The position numbers and the translations under genes are program-made. This document shows positions 1 to 6,759 of a stretch of DNA of 14,198 bases, in pieces. The DNA is taken from contig JAJZYI010000043.1 of the NCBI GenBank assembly GCA_021798135.1, positions 1 to 14,198 of the forward strand, in the 5' to 3' direction. Within the stretch, counting starts at the first letter, position 1. Every line of letters starts with the position of its first letter. Under the pieces are notes generated by a model. The model searched no databases and was not told the DNA's origin. It saw only the letters and a list, made by a program, of their open reading frames with translations. Source of the DNA: Actinomycetes bacterium. Lineage in GTDB: Bacteria > Actinomycetota > Acidimicrobiia > Acidimicrobiales > UBA8190.

Positions 1-1
1 C

Positions 2-1312
2 ACCGTGGCCACCAACGCGACGCGGCGCCAGCGCCGCGTCGCCGTGGTGGCGGTGCAGCCCGGCCGCGACGGCCGGTCGGTCGGCGTGGCGTCGGCTGCC
101 GGCACGGGTCCGGCCGGTCCCGCCGGTCCGGACGGCGGCGGGGCGGGGGCCGGCGCGTGGGCCGACCTCGTCCGTGCCGCCGAGGCCGACGCCGCCGCCG
201 CCGCACCTGCCGACGACGCCGCCGAACTGGTGGCTGGCACCGCCGCCGCCGACTTCGGCGAGCCGCCGGGAGCCAGCGGCTTCGGCGTGCTCGCCGGCGT
301 CACCGGGGCCCTCGGCGAGGCGTTCGCCGAGGCCGACGCGGGCGGGCTGGTGCTGGCCGGGTTCGCCGAGCACGCCGTCGACACGGTCTACGTGGCGTCG
401 ACGACGGGGCTCAGGCTGCGCCACGCCCAGCCGACCGGCCGGATGCAGGTGGTGGTCCGCTCGGCCGACGGCACCGCGTCGTCGTGGGCGGGCGAGGGGA
501 CCGCCGACTTCGCCGACGTCGACCTGCACGAGCTGGTGGCGCGGGCCCGGCGCCGCCTGGCCTGGGCGGGCCGCCGAGTGGACCTGCCGGCGGGCCGGTA
601 CCCGACGCTGCTGCCGCCCGACGCGGTGGCCGACCTGGTCTGCATGCTCGGCGAGGCGTGCACCGGGCGCGACGCCGAGGACGGGCACAGCGTCTTCAGC
701 GCACCCGGCGGCCGGACACGCGTGGGCGAGCGCCTGACCCCGATGCCACTGGTGCTCCGCGGGGACCCTGCCGAACCGGGGCTCTCCTGCGCCCCGTTCG
801 TGGTGGCGGGCGCATCGGCGGCCGACGTGTCGGTCTTCGACAACGGGCTGCCGATCGGGCGGACCGACTGGATCGCCGGCGGCTCCCTGCAGCGCCTCCG
901 CTACCACCGGGCCGGCGCGGCGCGCTCGGGCGTGCCCGCCACGCCGCCGGTCGACAACCTGGTCCTGGAGCTGCCCGGTGCCACCGGGACGGTCGACGAC
1001 ATGGTGGCGGGCGTCGACCGGGGCCTCCTCGTCACCTGCCTGTGGTACCTGCGGGAGGTCGACCCGGCGACGCTGCTCGTGACCGGCCTGACCCGTGACG
1101 GCGTCTACCTGGTGGAGTCGGGCGAGGTCGTCGGCGCGGTCAACAACTTCCGCTTCAACGAGAGCCCCCTGGACGTGCTGGCCCGGGCGGCGGCGGCCGG
1201 GGCGACCCGGCGGGCGCTGTCGCGCGAGTGGAACGAGTGGTTCCCGAGGACGGCCATGCCGCCCCTGCTCGTCCCCGACTTCAACATGAGCTCGGTGAGC
1301 CCTGCGACGTAG
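2..1312 (+). CDS. tldE: TldE/PmbA-family protein, 5' end outside window
   Basis: Non-peptidase partner of the TldD/TldE metalloprotease, which degrades unfolded peptides and matures some modified peptides in the cytoplasm. The C-terminal half carries recognisable TldE blocks: FDNGLPIGRTDW (about residue 280), VDRGLLVTCLWYLREVDP (about 340) and VGAVNNFRFNESPLDVL (about 380). No HExxxH zinc motif is visible, as expected for TldE rather than TldD. The frame is open to the window edge. A GTG lies at 5, but the first visible residues (ATNATRRQRRVAVVAV) match an internal strand of the family that normally follows about 30-40 residues, so the true start is probably upstream. Residues 30-80 are unusually Ala/Gly/Pro-rich. 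A tldD partner would be expected just upstream. Family assignment is firm; the start is not determined here. Confidence 0.88.
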   Translation, partial: TVATNATRRQRRVAVVAVQPGRDGRSVGVASAAGTGPAGPAGPDGGGAGAGAWADLVRAAEADAAAAAPADDAAELVAGTAAADFGEPPGASGFGVLAGVTGALGEAFAEADAGGLVLAGFAEHAVDTVYVASTTGLRLRHAQPTGRMQVVVRSADGTASSWAGEGTADFADVDLHELVARARRRLAWAGRRVDLPAGRYPTLLPPDAVADLVCMLGEACTGRDAEDGHSVFSAPGGRTRVGERLTPMPLVLRGDPAEPGLSCAPFVVAGASAADVSVFDNGLPIGRTDWIAGGSLQRLRYHRAGAARSGVPATPPVDNLVLELPGATGTVDDMVAGVDRGLLVTCLWYLREVDPATLLVTGLTRDGVYLVESGEVVGAVNNFRFNESPLDVLARAAAAGATRRALSREWNEWFPRTAMPPLLVPDFNMSSVSPAT

Positions 1313-1355
1313 GGCCCGGTCCGACGCCGGGTCGGTGGGCGAGCCCTTGCGCCGC

Positions 1356-1371
1356 TACTGACACTGCAGTA
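1356..1371. promoter_or_regulatory. Inverted repeat upstream of lipase gene
   Basis: Arms TACTG and CAGTA separated by 6 nt, with the 8-bp palindrome ACTGCAGT inside, in a relatively AT-rich patch about 70-85 bases before the lipase start. It could be an operator or part of the promoter. No convincing -10/-35 pair is visible, so the role is uncertain. Confidence 0.25.
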
Positions 1372-1441
1372 AGTATGTCGGTGGCCGCTCGGGTCTCCGC
1401 CCGGGCAGCCACACCCGGCAGCGCCGGGCCGTCAGGGGGAG

Positions 1442-2416
1442 ATGGGGGGAAGCATGCATCGTCTGTTCAAGTCCGTGCTGGCCGTGGGCGCCGTCCCGCT
1501 GCTGGCGGCCGCGTGCACCAGCACGGGGAGCGGGGGCGGCAGCGGCTCCGGGGGCAGCAGCTCCGGCGCGCTGCCGATCGGGACCTTCTCGCAGGCCACG
1601 AGCTCCGGCCTGACGGCGGCCGGGGCGGCCACGCCGCCGCCCGGGGCCAACGTGGCGTGCACGCCGTCGGCCGCGCACCCGTACCCGGTGGTGCTCGTGC
1701 ACGGCACCTTCGAGAACCAGAACTTCAACTGGCTGGCGCTGTCGCCGATGCTGAAGAACGCCGGCTACTGCGTGTACACCTTCAACTACGGCGCCAACAG
1801 CAACACCAACGGCATCTTCTACGGGCTGGGAGACATCGCCACGTCGGCGCAGCAGCTGGCCACCGAGGTGAACACGGTGCTGTCGGAGACCGGCGCGTCG
1901 CAGGTCGACATCGTCGGCCACTCCCAGGGCGGGATGATGCCCCGCTACTACATCAACGACCTGGGTGGCGCGTCCAAGGTGCACATGCTGGTGGGCCTGG
2001 CGCCGTCGAACTACGGCACCACGCTCGACGGGCTCACCACCCTCGGCACCGACCTGGGCGTGCTGAACCTGGCCAACCAGGTGGCGGGGGCCATCGGGCA
2101 GTCCCTGGTGCAGCAGGAGCAGGGCAGCAGCTTCCTGGCCGCCCTGAACAAGACGCCGACGCAGCCCAACGTGCAGTACGTGGTGATCGAGACGACCCAC
2201 GACGAGGTCGTGACGCCGTACAAGAACGCCTACCTGCCGGCGGCGCCGAACGTGCAGAACATCACCGTCCAGAACCAGTGCCCCAGCGACCCCACCGGGC
2301 ACATCGGCATGGCCTATGACCAGCCGGCGCTGCAGGACACGCTCAACGCCCTCGGTGCCGACAGCCCGTCGTTCACCCCGACGTGCTCGTCGTCGGGCTA
2401 CGGCCCCGGGATCTGA
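1442..2416 (+). CDS. Secreted lipoprotein, class-2 triacylglycerol lipase (alpha/beta hydrolase)
   Basis: Predicted esterase/lipase attached to the outside of the membrane, hydrolysing acylglycerols or other esters. A short basic N-terminus and hydrophobic core end in LLAAAC, with the acylated Cys at residue 25, followed by a Gly/Ser linker (26-42). The lipase fold follows: oxyanion-hole motif LVHGTF (His87-Gly88), nucleophile elbow GHSQGG with Ser161, acid in HDEVVTP (Asp254) and catalytic His287 in GHIGMAYD. This order and the sequence around each residue match the Streptomyces-type class-2 lipase family. A second ATG at 1454 (residue 5) also fits. The purine-rich stretch 1434-1441 is better spaced for 1454, so the mature signal peptide may be four residues shorter. 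Two hairpins follow the stop. Confidence 0.9.
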   Translation: MGGSMHRLFKSVLAVGAVPLLAAACTSTGSGGGSGSGGSSSGALPIGTFSQATSSGLTAAGAATPPPGANVACTPSAAHPYPVVLVHGTFENQNFNWLALSPMLKNAGYCVYTFNYGANSNTNGIFYGLGDIATSAQQLATEVNTVLSETGASQVDIVGHSQGGMMPRYYINDLGGASKVHMLVGLAPSNYGTTLDGLTTLGTDLGVLNLANQVAGAIGQSLVQQEQGSSFLAALNKTPTQPNVQYVVIETTHDEVVTPYKNAYLPAAPNVQNITVQNQCPSDPTGHIGMAYDQPALQDTLNALGADSPSFTPTCSSSGYGPGI

Positions 2417-2433
2417 CGCTCCCGGCTCAGGTG

Positions 2434-2456
2434 TCCAGCGGGGTGGTCCCGCTGGA
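2434..2456. terminator. Hairpin after the lipase gene
   Basis: Perfect 9-bp stem (TCCAGCGGG / CCCGCTGGA) with a 5-nt loop, starting 18 nt after the lipase stop. It has no T-run, as is usual for actinobacterial I-shaped terminators. Confidence 0.55.
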
Positions 2457-2469
2457 TGGCGCGGCATGA

Positions 2470-2507
2470 CCGTGGCGCCCACGCCGGTCCCGGCGTGGGC
2501 GCCACGG
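2470..2507. terminator. Perfect 18-bp stem-loop, probable bidirectional terminator
   Basis: The left arm 2470-2487 is the exact reverse complement of the right arm 2490-2507, with only 2 nt between them (in practice a slightly shorter stem with a small loop). It lies between convergent genes and has no T-tract. It is the strongest dyad in this spacer. Confidence 0.65.
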
Positions 2508-2855
2508 CGCGTTCGGGGGAACCGCGGCCGAGCCGACCCGCCGGTGCGCGGGTGCCGCTGGTGTGCGGGGGTGCCGCTGGTGCCGTGCGGGCGGTCGGCG
2601 CGCCTGGTCCCCGGAACGGCTGGACCGGCCGGCAGTGGCGGCAGGACCCCTCCGTGGTGCAGGGCGCTGCCCCGGGCATCGGCGCCGCCGGACCGCACCT
2701 GCCCGGCGCTGCGCCGGCCGGCGGGGTGCCCACCATGCGTCCGGCTGCCAGCACCCCGCCGACCTCCGGCCTGCTCCGGCCGGCGGGGTGCCCACCATGC
2801 GTCCGGGTGCCAGCATCGGCGCCGGCCTCCGGCCTGCTCCGGGCGTCGGGGGCGT
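2508..2855. other. Gene-free convergent spacer with local repeats
   Basis: No credible gene is seen on either strand. It holds two near-identical short direct repeats (GGGTGCCGCTGGTG at about 2548 and 2570), the 62-bp tandem repeat listed separately, and an 11-bp stem (2719-2729 with 2751-2761) inside the first 62-bp copy. Open frames here are by-products of high GC. Confidence 0.5.
2714..2838. repeat. 62-bp tandem duplication (two copies)
   Basis: Copy 1 is 2714-2775 (62 bp) and copy 2 is 2776-2838 (63 bp). The first 31 bases and the last 15 or so are nearly identical, and the difference is concentrated in the middle. Copy 1 carries GGCGGGGTGC and its exact reverse complement GCACCCCGCC, so it can form an 11-bp hairpin with a 21-nt loop. 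Copy 2 has lost the right arm. Confidence 0.8.
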
Positions 2856-3698
2856 TCAGGGAGCGTCGTCGACCGCGGGGAGCGCCTGGGTCGTCTCGGC
2901 GTCGCCGTGCACCGGGGTCGTGCCGGCGTCACCGAGCGGTCCGGTGGTGCCGACGGCGGGGAGCACCCAGGTGGTGTCCGCGCTGGCGCGCACCTGCGCG
3001 GTGCCGTCGACGTCCTCCGCCGGGGCGCCCGGATCCCCTTGGCGAGGCTGGAGCCGCCCGGTGGCGGGCCCGCCCGTCCGCGCCGCCGAGACGGCCCGCC
3101 CGTCCGACGGGGAGCCAGGCGCCGCGTCGGCGCCCGGCGCAGAGGTTCGCGGCCGACGACGACCGGCGCTGGCTGCCGCTGCGCCGTCGTCCCCGCCCGT
3201 CCACGGCCCGTCCGTGCCCTGGGAACCTGGCGCCGTGCCCGCCCCGGCAGCGGTCGTGGCGCCGGCCGGCACGGTGGCGTTGCCGTCGTCCGGCGCAGGG
3301 CCGTCGCCGGTGGACGCACCGCGGGCCGACCTGCCAGGGTGGGTGGTCGGCGCTGGCGACGCCGTCGCCGTCGACCCAGCACTCGGCCGGCCGGGCGGGA
3401 CCCGTTCGGTGGCCGATCGGAGCGCCCGCGCGATCAGGTCGACCTGGTCCGGCGCCGCCCGGAACGTGCCGAGGCACCGGCCGTGGCGCCACAGGCTGAC
3501 CACCACAGCGCCCTCCGTGGCGTGGGCCGACACGCGCAGGAGCGTGCCCCGCCCGTCCTCCAGCTCCTCTCGCCAGGCCCCGGCCACGCCTGCATGTTGT
3601 CGCACCACGCCGTGCGGCACAACGCTGACGACGCGTCGTCGGGCGGGGAAGCGATCCTGCCGGCGGCGGACCCGAGCGCTCCGGGGGTCGGATAGCAT
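2856..3698 (-). CDS. Hypothetical protein with small folded N-terminus and Pro/Ala/Thr/Gly-rich tail
   Basis: I do not recognise the family. From the ATG at 3698 the product has 280 residues. AGGGGG three bases before this ATG is a good ribosome binding site and argues for it over an upstream in-frame start at 3764, which would overlap the tRNA. Residues about 20-100 look like a compact domain with a beta-rich segment (AVVVSLWRHGRCLGTF) followed by a helix (QVDLIARALRSATERV). Residues 101-280 are low-complexity Ala/Gly/Pro/Thr, probably disordered, and end in a run of DTTWVLPAV / DAETTQALPAV-like repeats. No signal peptide or membrane segment is visible. The gene is divergent from the tRNA and convergent with the lipase. 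Confidence 0.6.
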   Translation of the reverse strand: MLSDPRSARVRRRQDRFPARRRVVSVVPHGVVRQHAGVAGAWREELEDGRGTLLRVSAHATEGAVVVSLWRHGRCLGTFRAAPDQVDLIARALRSATERVPPGRPSAGSTATASPAPTTHPGRSARGASTGDGPAPDDGNATVPAGATTAAGAGTAPGSQGTDGPWTGGDDGAAAASAGRRRPRTSAPGADAAPGSPSDGRAVSAARTGGPATGRLQPRQGDPGAPAEDVDGTAQVRASADTTWVLPAVGTTGPLGDAGTTPVHGDAETTQALPAVDDAP

Positions 3699-3749
3699 GG
3701 CCCCCTGTCGCTCGCCCCAGCCCATCCGGGCCGGCGGCCGGCGGCGCCA

Positions 3750-3823
3750 GCGCTCGTAGCTCAATTGGATAGAGCATCTGACTACGGATCAGAAGGTTGG
3801 GGGTTCGAGTCCCTCCGAGCGCG
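3750..3823 (+). tRNA. tRNA-Arg (anticodon ACG)
   Basis: Complete cloverleaf. Acceptor GCGCTCG (3750-3756) pairs with CGAGCGC (3816-3822); D stem GCTC/GAGC; anticodon stem TCTGA/TCAGA with loop CTACGGA (anticodon ACG at 3784-3786); 5-nt variable loop; T stem GGGGG/CCCTC around TTCGAGT; discriminator G3823. The 3' CCA is not encoded. The 3' half is duplicated at 4817-4862. Confidence 0.97.
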
Positions 3824-3839
3824 CAAAATCCCTGGTCAG
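3781..3839 (+). repeat. Direct repeat copy 1 (probable attL, in tRNA 3' half)
   Basis: From the anticodon loop of tRNA-Arg to 16 nt past its end. Its partner is 4817-4877. The tRNA-derived 46 bases differ at only two positions, and the similarity continues into flanking DNA (TCCCTGGTCAG in both copies, with a 2-nt indel). This is the usual form of an attachment site used by tRNA-targeting integrases. Confidence 0.7.
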
Positions 3840-3933
3840 AAGGCCTGTGCTCCGGGCTACCCCGGCGGGTATCGGCGAAAACCCAACGATCCGGTGGGTG
3901 CGACGCGCTCAGGCCATGGTGGCGCGACGGTCG

Positions 3934-4236
3934 TCAGGCTGATTCCTTGAGGTCGACGCTGACCGTGAGGCCAAGGGCGGACGCGACACGCTGGAGCGTG
4001 GTCAGAGTGGCGCCGACACCGCCGGCCTCGAGACGGTCGACCGCTGACTGGCTCGTTCCCATGCGTCGTGCCAGTTCACGCTGGCTGATCCCGGCGGCTT
4101 CTCGGGCCTGGCGCACCCGGTCGCCGACCTCGGCGGCGAGCTTGGCTGCGGCATAGGCCCGGTCGTACTCCGCTCGCTCGGCCGCGCTCATCGCATCGAG
4201 GCGCTTGGCCTTCAGGTCCTGCCAGCTACTCGGCAT
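3934..4236 (-). CDS. higA: XRE-family antitoxin (HigA-like)
   Basis: 100-residue DNA-binding antitoxin that would neutralise the adjacent toxin and repress the operon. A helical N-terminal segment (residues 8-36, KAKRLDAMSAAERAEYDRAY) precedes a Cro/C1-type helix-turn-helix at about 37-92, with SQRELARRMGTSQSAVDRLE (51-70) as the HTH core. The ATG at 4236 is preceded by AAGGA and lies 11 nt after the toxin stop, so the toxin gene comes first, the order typical of higBA. The stop is 95 nt from the left direct repeat. Family is clear; the exact subfamily name is inferred from gene order and the toxin type. Confidence 0.85.
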   Translation of the reverse strand: MPSSWQDLKAKRLDAMSAAERAEYDRAYAAAKLAAEVGDRVRQAREAAGISQRELARRMGTSQSAVDRLEAGGVGATLTTLQRVASALGLTVSVDLKESA

Positions 4237-4247
4237 GTTCCTTCACC

Positions 4248-4589
4248 TCACTCGTCTGCCGTGTGGGACTGCTCGATGCAGCGACCCATCGCGGTTCGGG
4301 CCCTGGCCACCTCGACTCGCTCGTTCGAACGCTGCTTGCGAAACACCGTCAACAAGACGATCCTGCGGCCACCGGGAAAGAAGAACGTGATGCGCTGCGC
4401 GAGCCTCCCGAGGTCGAACCGCAACTCGAACAGCCCCTCGCCCAGAGACCGCGAGTACGGCATCCGGAGCGCCGAACCCCGCTCGACCAGGCGGTCCGCA
4501 TGGAACGCAACGGTGGCGAACTCGGCCGGGCTCAGACCGTCCAGCCATCTCTGTACCTCGGGCTCCAACTCGACCGACCATGCTGACAC
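4248..4589 (-). CDS. higB: RelE/HigB-type toxin (phage Gp49-like family)
   Basis: Predicted ribosome-dependent mRNA interferase of the RelE fold. Family blocks are visible: WSVELEPEVQRWLDGL at the N-terminus, LFELRFDLG, QRITFFFPGGRRIVLLTVFRKQ in the central strands, and a C-terminal Arg-rich helix (NERVEVARARTAM). Length from the GTG at 4589 is 113 residues, normal for the family. An in-frame GTG at 4604 would add five residues; the frame is open further upstream to 4784, but that part has no family resemblance. A TTGACC at 4613-4618 followed 18 nt later by CATCAT would place the transcription start almost at 4589. The gene is first in a two-gene operon with the XRE antitoxin. Confidence 0.82.
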   Translation of the reverse strand: MSAWSVELEPEVQRWLDGLSPAEFATVAFHADRLVERGSALRMPYSRSLGEGLFELRFDLGRLAQRITFFFPGGRRIVLLTVFRKQRSNERVEVARARTAMGRCIEQSHTADE

Positions 4590-4816
4590 CAGAAATGATG
4601 TCACCTCTACGGTTCTGCGGTCAAGCCACCGCTGACATCGATCGCGGCCCAGGCGGCGCCCACACGCCCGCACCCAACACGCCACCCAACAAAGCTGTGG
4701 CCGGGTATCGCTCGCCGTCTCACGCCGCATCCGTCGCCGAGCCTGGCAGGCGCTCCGACGAGCGAAGACGGGACCGGGTGCCACTGGGAGGGACGGGGCG
4801 CTCTGTCGCTTCGCCC

Positions 4817-4877
4817 ACTACGGACCAGAAGGTTGGGGGATCGAGTCCCTCCGAGCGCGCAAGAAGTCCCTGGTCAG
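4817..4877 (+). repeat. Direct repeat copy 2 (probable attR, tRNA-Arg 3' half remnant)
   Basis: Matches 3781-3839, with two substitutions in the tRNA part (T to C in the anticodon stem, T to A in the T loop) and a 2-nt indel after the tRNA end. The upstream half (4786-4816) has no D arm or acceptor strand, so this is not a functional tRNA. Confidence 0.8.
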
Positions 4878-5177
4878 GGCCCTTGTTGGCCCGCCCGCCC
4901 GTCGGCGTGGCGCTGGAGTTGCAGCGACCTGCAACGGGCCGGATCTCCGGCATCGCCTTCTACAACGGTCAGGTGCGCATCCGCGCCGGACCAGCCGGGG
5001 AAACCCGCGTGCACCGCCAGCTGGGCGCGGGAACGCTGGTCGAAATGCGGGGGAGCGGCCGGGTGCAACGGTGATGGCCCGGCCTCGTCCCGTCATCGCC
5101 GACGTCCCGCGGGTCGGACGCTGTATGCCATCGACCCGGCGTTCGGGGGCGCTGCGGTGTGGGTGAGCAGGTGCGCG
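4878..5177. other. Gene-free spacer between att repeat and vapC
   Basis: 300 bases in which I see no credible gene, RNA or strong dyad. The reading frames that cross it have no family resemblance. It may be decayed island DNA. Confidence 0.4.
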
Positions 5178-5636
5178 TTATGGGGCGGGCGTCGGGGAGC
5201 GGTCTGGTGGCGTCCACCGTGTGCCATCCGACGCGGTGAGCACCGTGGTCGATATGTCCTCCGCGTGGCAGAGGTCGAGCAGGTGCGGGTCGCTGGTGGC
5301 GAGACCCGCTGAAGTGTGTCGAGCGGCTTCGGCGGCGATGCAGTCGGCCATGCTGACGGCGCAGCGGCTGCGGTGATAGCGGCGGGCTCTCAGCCTGCCG
5401 GCGGCGAGGCCGAGGTCTGCGCCGACGGCAATGCCGTCGAGGAGGTCGAGCTGGGCGAGGTCCAGAGCCGCAGATTCTTCGTCCGCTCCGGCCAGGCGCA
5501 CGAGGTGGTCGAGGACCTCGGCGACACCGACCGCCGTGAGGCGTGCGGAACCAGCGGTGAGCAGGGGCCGTACTTCTGCTGCGGCCGGCTCAGCCCTCAG
5601 GTAGGCGATAACGGCGTAGGCGTCGAGGACCGTCAC
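5178..5636 (-). CDS. vapC: VapC-type PIN-domain ribonuclease toxin
   Basis: 152-residue PIN-domain endoribonuclease, the toxin half of a vapBC module. The four conserved metal-binding acids are in place: Asp5 (TVLDAYAVIAYL), Glu40 (AVGVAEVLDHL), Asp98 (SMADCIAA) and Asp116 (LATSDPHL), so the nuclease looks intact. The last 15-20 residues (DGTRWTPPDRSPTPAP) are a Pro-rich extension. Start is the GTG at 5636, which shares GTGA with the stop of the upstream antitoxin gene (4-bp overlap), implying translational coupling. Confidence 0.92.
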   Translation of the reverse strand: MTVLDAYAVIAYLRAEPAAAEVRPLLTAGSARLTAVGVAEVLDHLVRLAGADEESAALDLAQLDLLDGIAVGADLGLAAGRLRARRYHRSRCAVSMADCIAAEAARHTSAGLATSDPHLLDLCHAEDISTTVLTASDGTRWTPPDRSPTPAP

Positions 5637-5875
5637 CGCTTCCGGGCCGCCTCGGCTCTGCGGGCCAGCCGACGGGCTTCATCGGAGCTGGGTCCCCGAC
5701 CTTGGTACTTCCCTTCGAGGTCGGCAACGGGCCGATCCGGGGCTGGGCGCAGCACGACCCGGTCGCCGAGGTCGACCACGACGACCTTGTGGGCGTTCCA
5801 CCGCGCTCTCGTCGCAGCAGGGATGGACACCTGGCCGTTGCGGGAGACCGTCATGACGTACGCGCTCGTCGACAT
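5633..5875 (-). CDS. vapB: AbrB/MazE-type antitoxin (VapB)
   Basis: 80-residue antitoxin with an N-terminal swapped-hairpin AbrB/SpoVT DNA-binding domain: VMTVSRNGQVSIPAATRARWNAHKVVVVDLGDRVVLRP. The C-terminal helical part (about 50-80, DEARRLARRAEAARKR) would bind the toxin. Start chosen at 5875: a perfect TATAAT lies at 5887-5882, six bases before this ATG, so the mRNA would begin at or next to the A of the ATG (leaderless). An in-frame ATG at 5893 would sit upstream of that -10 and is unlikely. Overlaps vapC by 4 bp. Confidence 0.88.
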   Translation of the reverse strand: MSTSAYVMTVSRNGQVSIPAATRARWNAHKVVVVDLGDRVVLRPAPDRPVADLEGKYQGRGPSSDEARRLARRAEAARKR

Positions 5876-5881
5876 GCCAGC

Positions 5882-5887
5882 ATTATA
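5882..5887 (-). promoter_or_regulatory. -10 box of vapBC (leaderless)
   Basis: Perfect TATAAT on the minus strand, 6 nt before the vapB ATG. The surrounding GCATATAATGC is nearly palindromic, and a second GCATA lies about 20 nt upstream, so an autoregulatory operator probably overlaps. The -35 candidate (CATACA, 17-nt spacing) is weak. Confidence 0.6.
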
Positions 5888-6031
5888 TGCCAAGAGCTAT
5901 TCGTTGTATGCTCGCCCTGGTCCCCGGCGTCGCCGAACCTGGCACCGGCACGGTCCGCGACCCGGCGTTCGGCAGCAGTGACACTCCCGGGGGTGCGCCG
6001 CACTTCGGGGCTGTCGAGAATCGCTGTCCAG

Positions 6032-6346
6032 CTATCCAGTCGCCGTGCGGGTGCTCGGGGTCGGTACCTCGCGGAAGTGATGAACGCCTGCCGGCTCGAA
6101 GTCGCCGTGGAGCACCGCCGGGTCGAGATCCAAGCCGTTGGGCCAGGTGACGGTCCGGCTCTCGGGGTCAACCCGCACCTGCGCGAAGTACTCAGGGTCC
6201 TCGAGAGCCGCAAAGACGGTTCCCTCGTTCGATCCGGGCACGAACTCGAGCTCGCGGACGAGCCCGTCGTCGAAGGTCAGTCGCATCACGTGCGCTCGAG
6301 GCACCTCGGCCTGCTCGACGTGGGGGATCCGGTAATTGGTCTTCAT
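6032..6346 (-). CDS. DUF2442 domain protein
   Basis: 104 residues, function unknown. The family signature is clear: VMRLTFDDGLVRELEFVP, then DPEYFAQVRVDPESRTVTWPNGLDLDPAVLHGD. Proteins of this family are frequently encoded beside DUF4160 proteins; the pairs look like toxin-antitoxin or other small accessory modules, but I know of no settled biochemical role. The ATG at 6346 gives the usual family N-terminus (MKTNYRIPHV), whereas the open frame running to 6505 adds unrelated Arg/Pro-rich sequence. ATGA at 6346-6343 is also the stop of the preceding DUF4160 reading frame, so translation was once coupled to it. That upstream frame now carries a premature stop, which may affect expression. Confidence 0.85.
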   Translation of the reverse strand: MKTNYRIPHVEQAEVPRAHVMRLTFDDGLVRELEFVPGSNEGTVFAALEDPEYFAQVRVDPESRTVTWPNGLDLDPAVLHGDFEPAGVHHFREVPTPSTRTATG

Positions 6347-6603
6347 GGCAACGGTTCTATGGTATCGGGAGCCTGGTTGGCCTTGGCCTTCGCCCAGGCC
6401 TCCTCCAGTTCGCCGTGATGCAGGCGGTGTTACGTGCGCACGAGGTGCAGCGCCCGTCTGGGGAGCGAACCTTGGAGGACGGACGCGTCGGCGATCACGA
6501 TCCATGCCTCGTGCTCGCCGTAGGTGGCGTGGTAGTGCGGAGGGTTGTGATCGTCCCAGTAGATGTAGATGGCGATCCCGTAGAAGTACGACAGGCGGGG
6601 CAC
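6343..6603 (-). pseudogene. DUF4160 gene with in-frame TAA at codon 58
   Basis: Reading from GTG 6603 gives PRLSYFYGIAIYIYWDDHN, then PPHYHATYGEHEAWIVIADA and LPRRALHLVRT: a clear DUF4160 protein. A TAA then occurs at 6432-6430 (codon 58 of 86). Translation resumed in the same frame gives LHHGELEEAWAKAKANQ and IEPLP, the normal C-terminus of the family, ending in a TGA that overlaps the DUF2442 ATG by 4 bp. There is no frameshift; the stop sits about where the family usually has an aromatic residue before the last helix. The 57-residue product would lack that helix. Too short on either side of the stop to be found as one ORF. Alternatives are a sequencing error or stop readthrough. Confidence 0.8.
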
Positions 6604-6609
6604 GACCGC

Positions 6610-6615
6610 ACGCTA
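6610..6615 (-). promoter_or_regulatory. -10-like box before DUF4160 (leaderless)
   Basis: TAGCGT on the minus strand, six bases before the GTG at 6603, matching TAnnnT and the spacing seen at vapB and the SDR gene. No clear -35. The 14-bp perfect palindrome CCGTGGCGCCACGG (6637-6650) lies just upstream and could be an operator. Confidence 0.35.
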
Positions 6616-6636
6616 CGTCGAGCCTGTGACGGTTGA

Positions 6637-6650
6637 CCGTGGCGCCACGG
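6637..6650. promoter_or_regulatory. 14-bp perfect palindrome, possible operator or terminator
   Basis: CCGTGGCGCCACGG equals its own reverse complement. It lies between the vapC at 6760-7137 (which ends toward it) and the DUF4160 start, so it could serve as operator of the DUF4160/DUF2442 pair or as a terminator remnant for vapBC. Confidence 0.3.
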
Positions 6651-6759
6651 CCGCTCGGGAGTGCCCCTTACCAACGAGTTCGCCTGTCCCATTACCGCGC
6701 CGCGCCTCTGTCCACAATGTGCCGTTCTGGGCGCTCGAAACGCTCGCCAGCCGCTGCTG

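Noticed and set aside
1355..3382. 675-codon minus-strand open frame
   Set aside because: It lies antisense to the lipase and across the convergent spacer, is Arg/Pro-rich, and shows no family motif. It is a by-product of high GC.
4786..4862. Second tRNA-Arg gene
   Set aside because: Only the anticodon-loop-to-3' half is present; the D arm and 5' acceptor strand are missing and the T loop has a changed base. It is better read as an att-site copy.
6347..6505. Longer N-terminus for the DUF2442 protein
   Set aside because: It overlaps the DUF4160 frame and has no family similarity; the ATGA overlap marks 6346 as the start.
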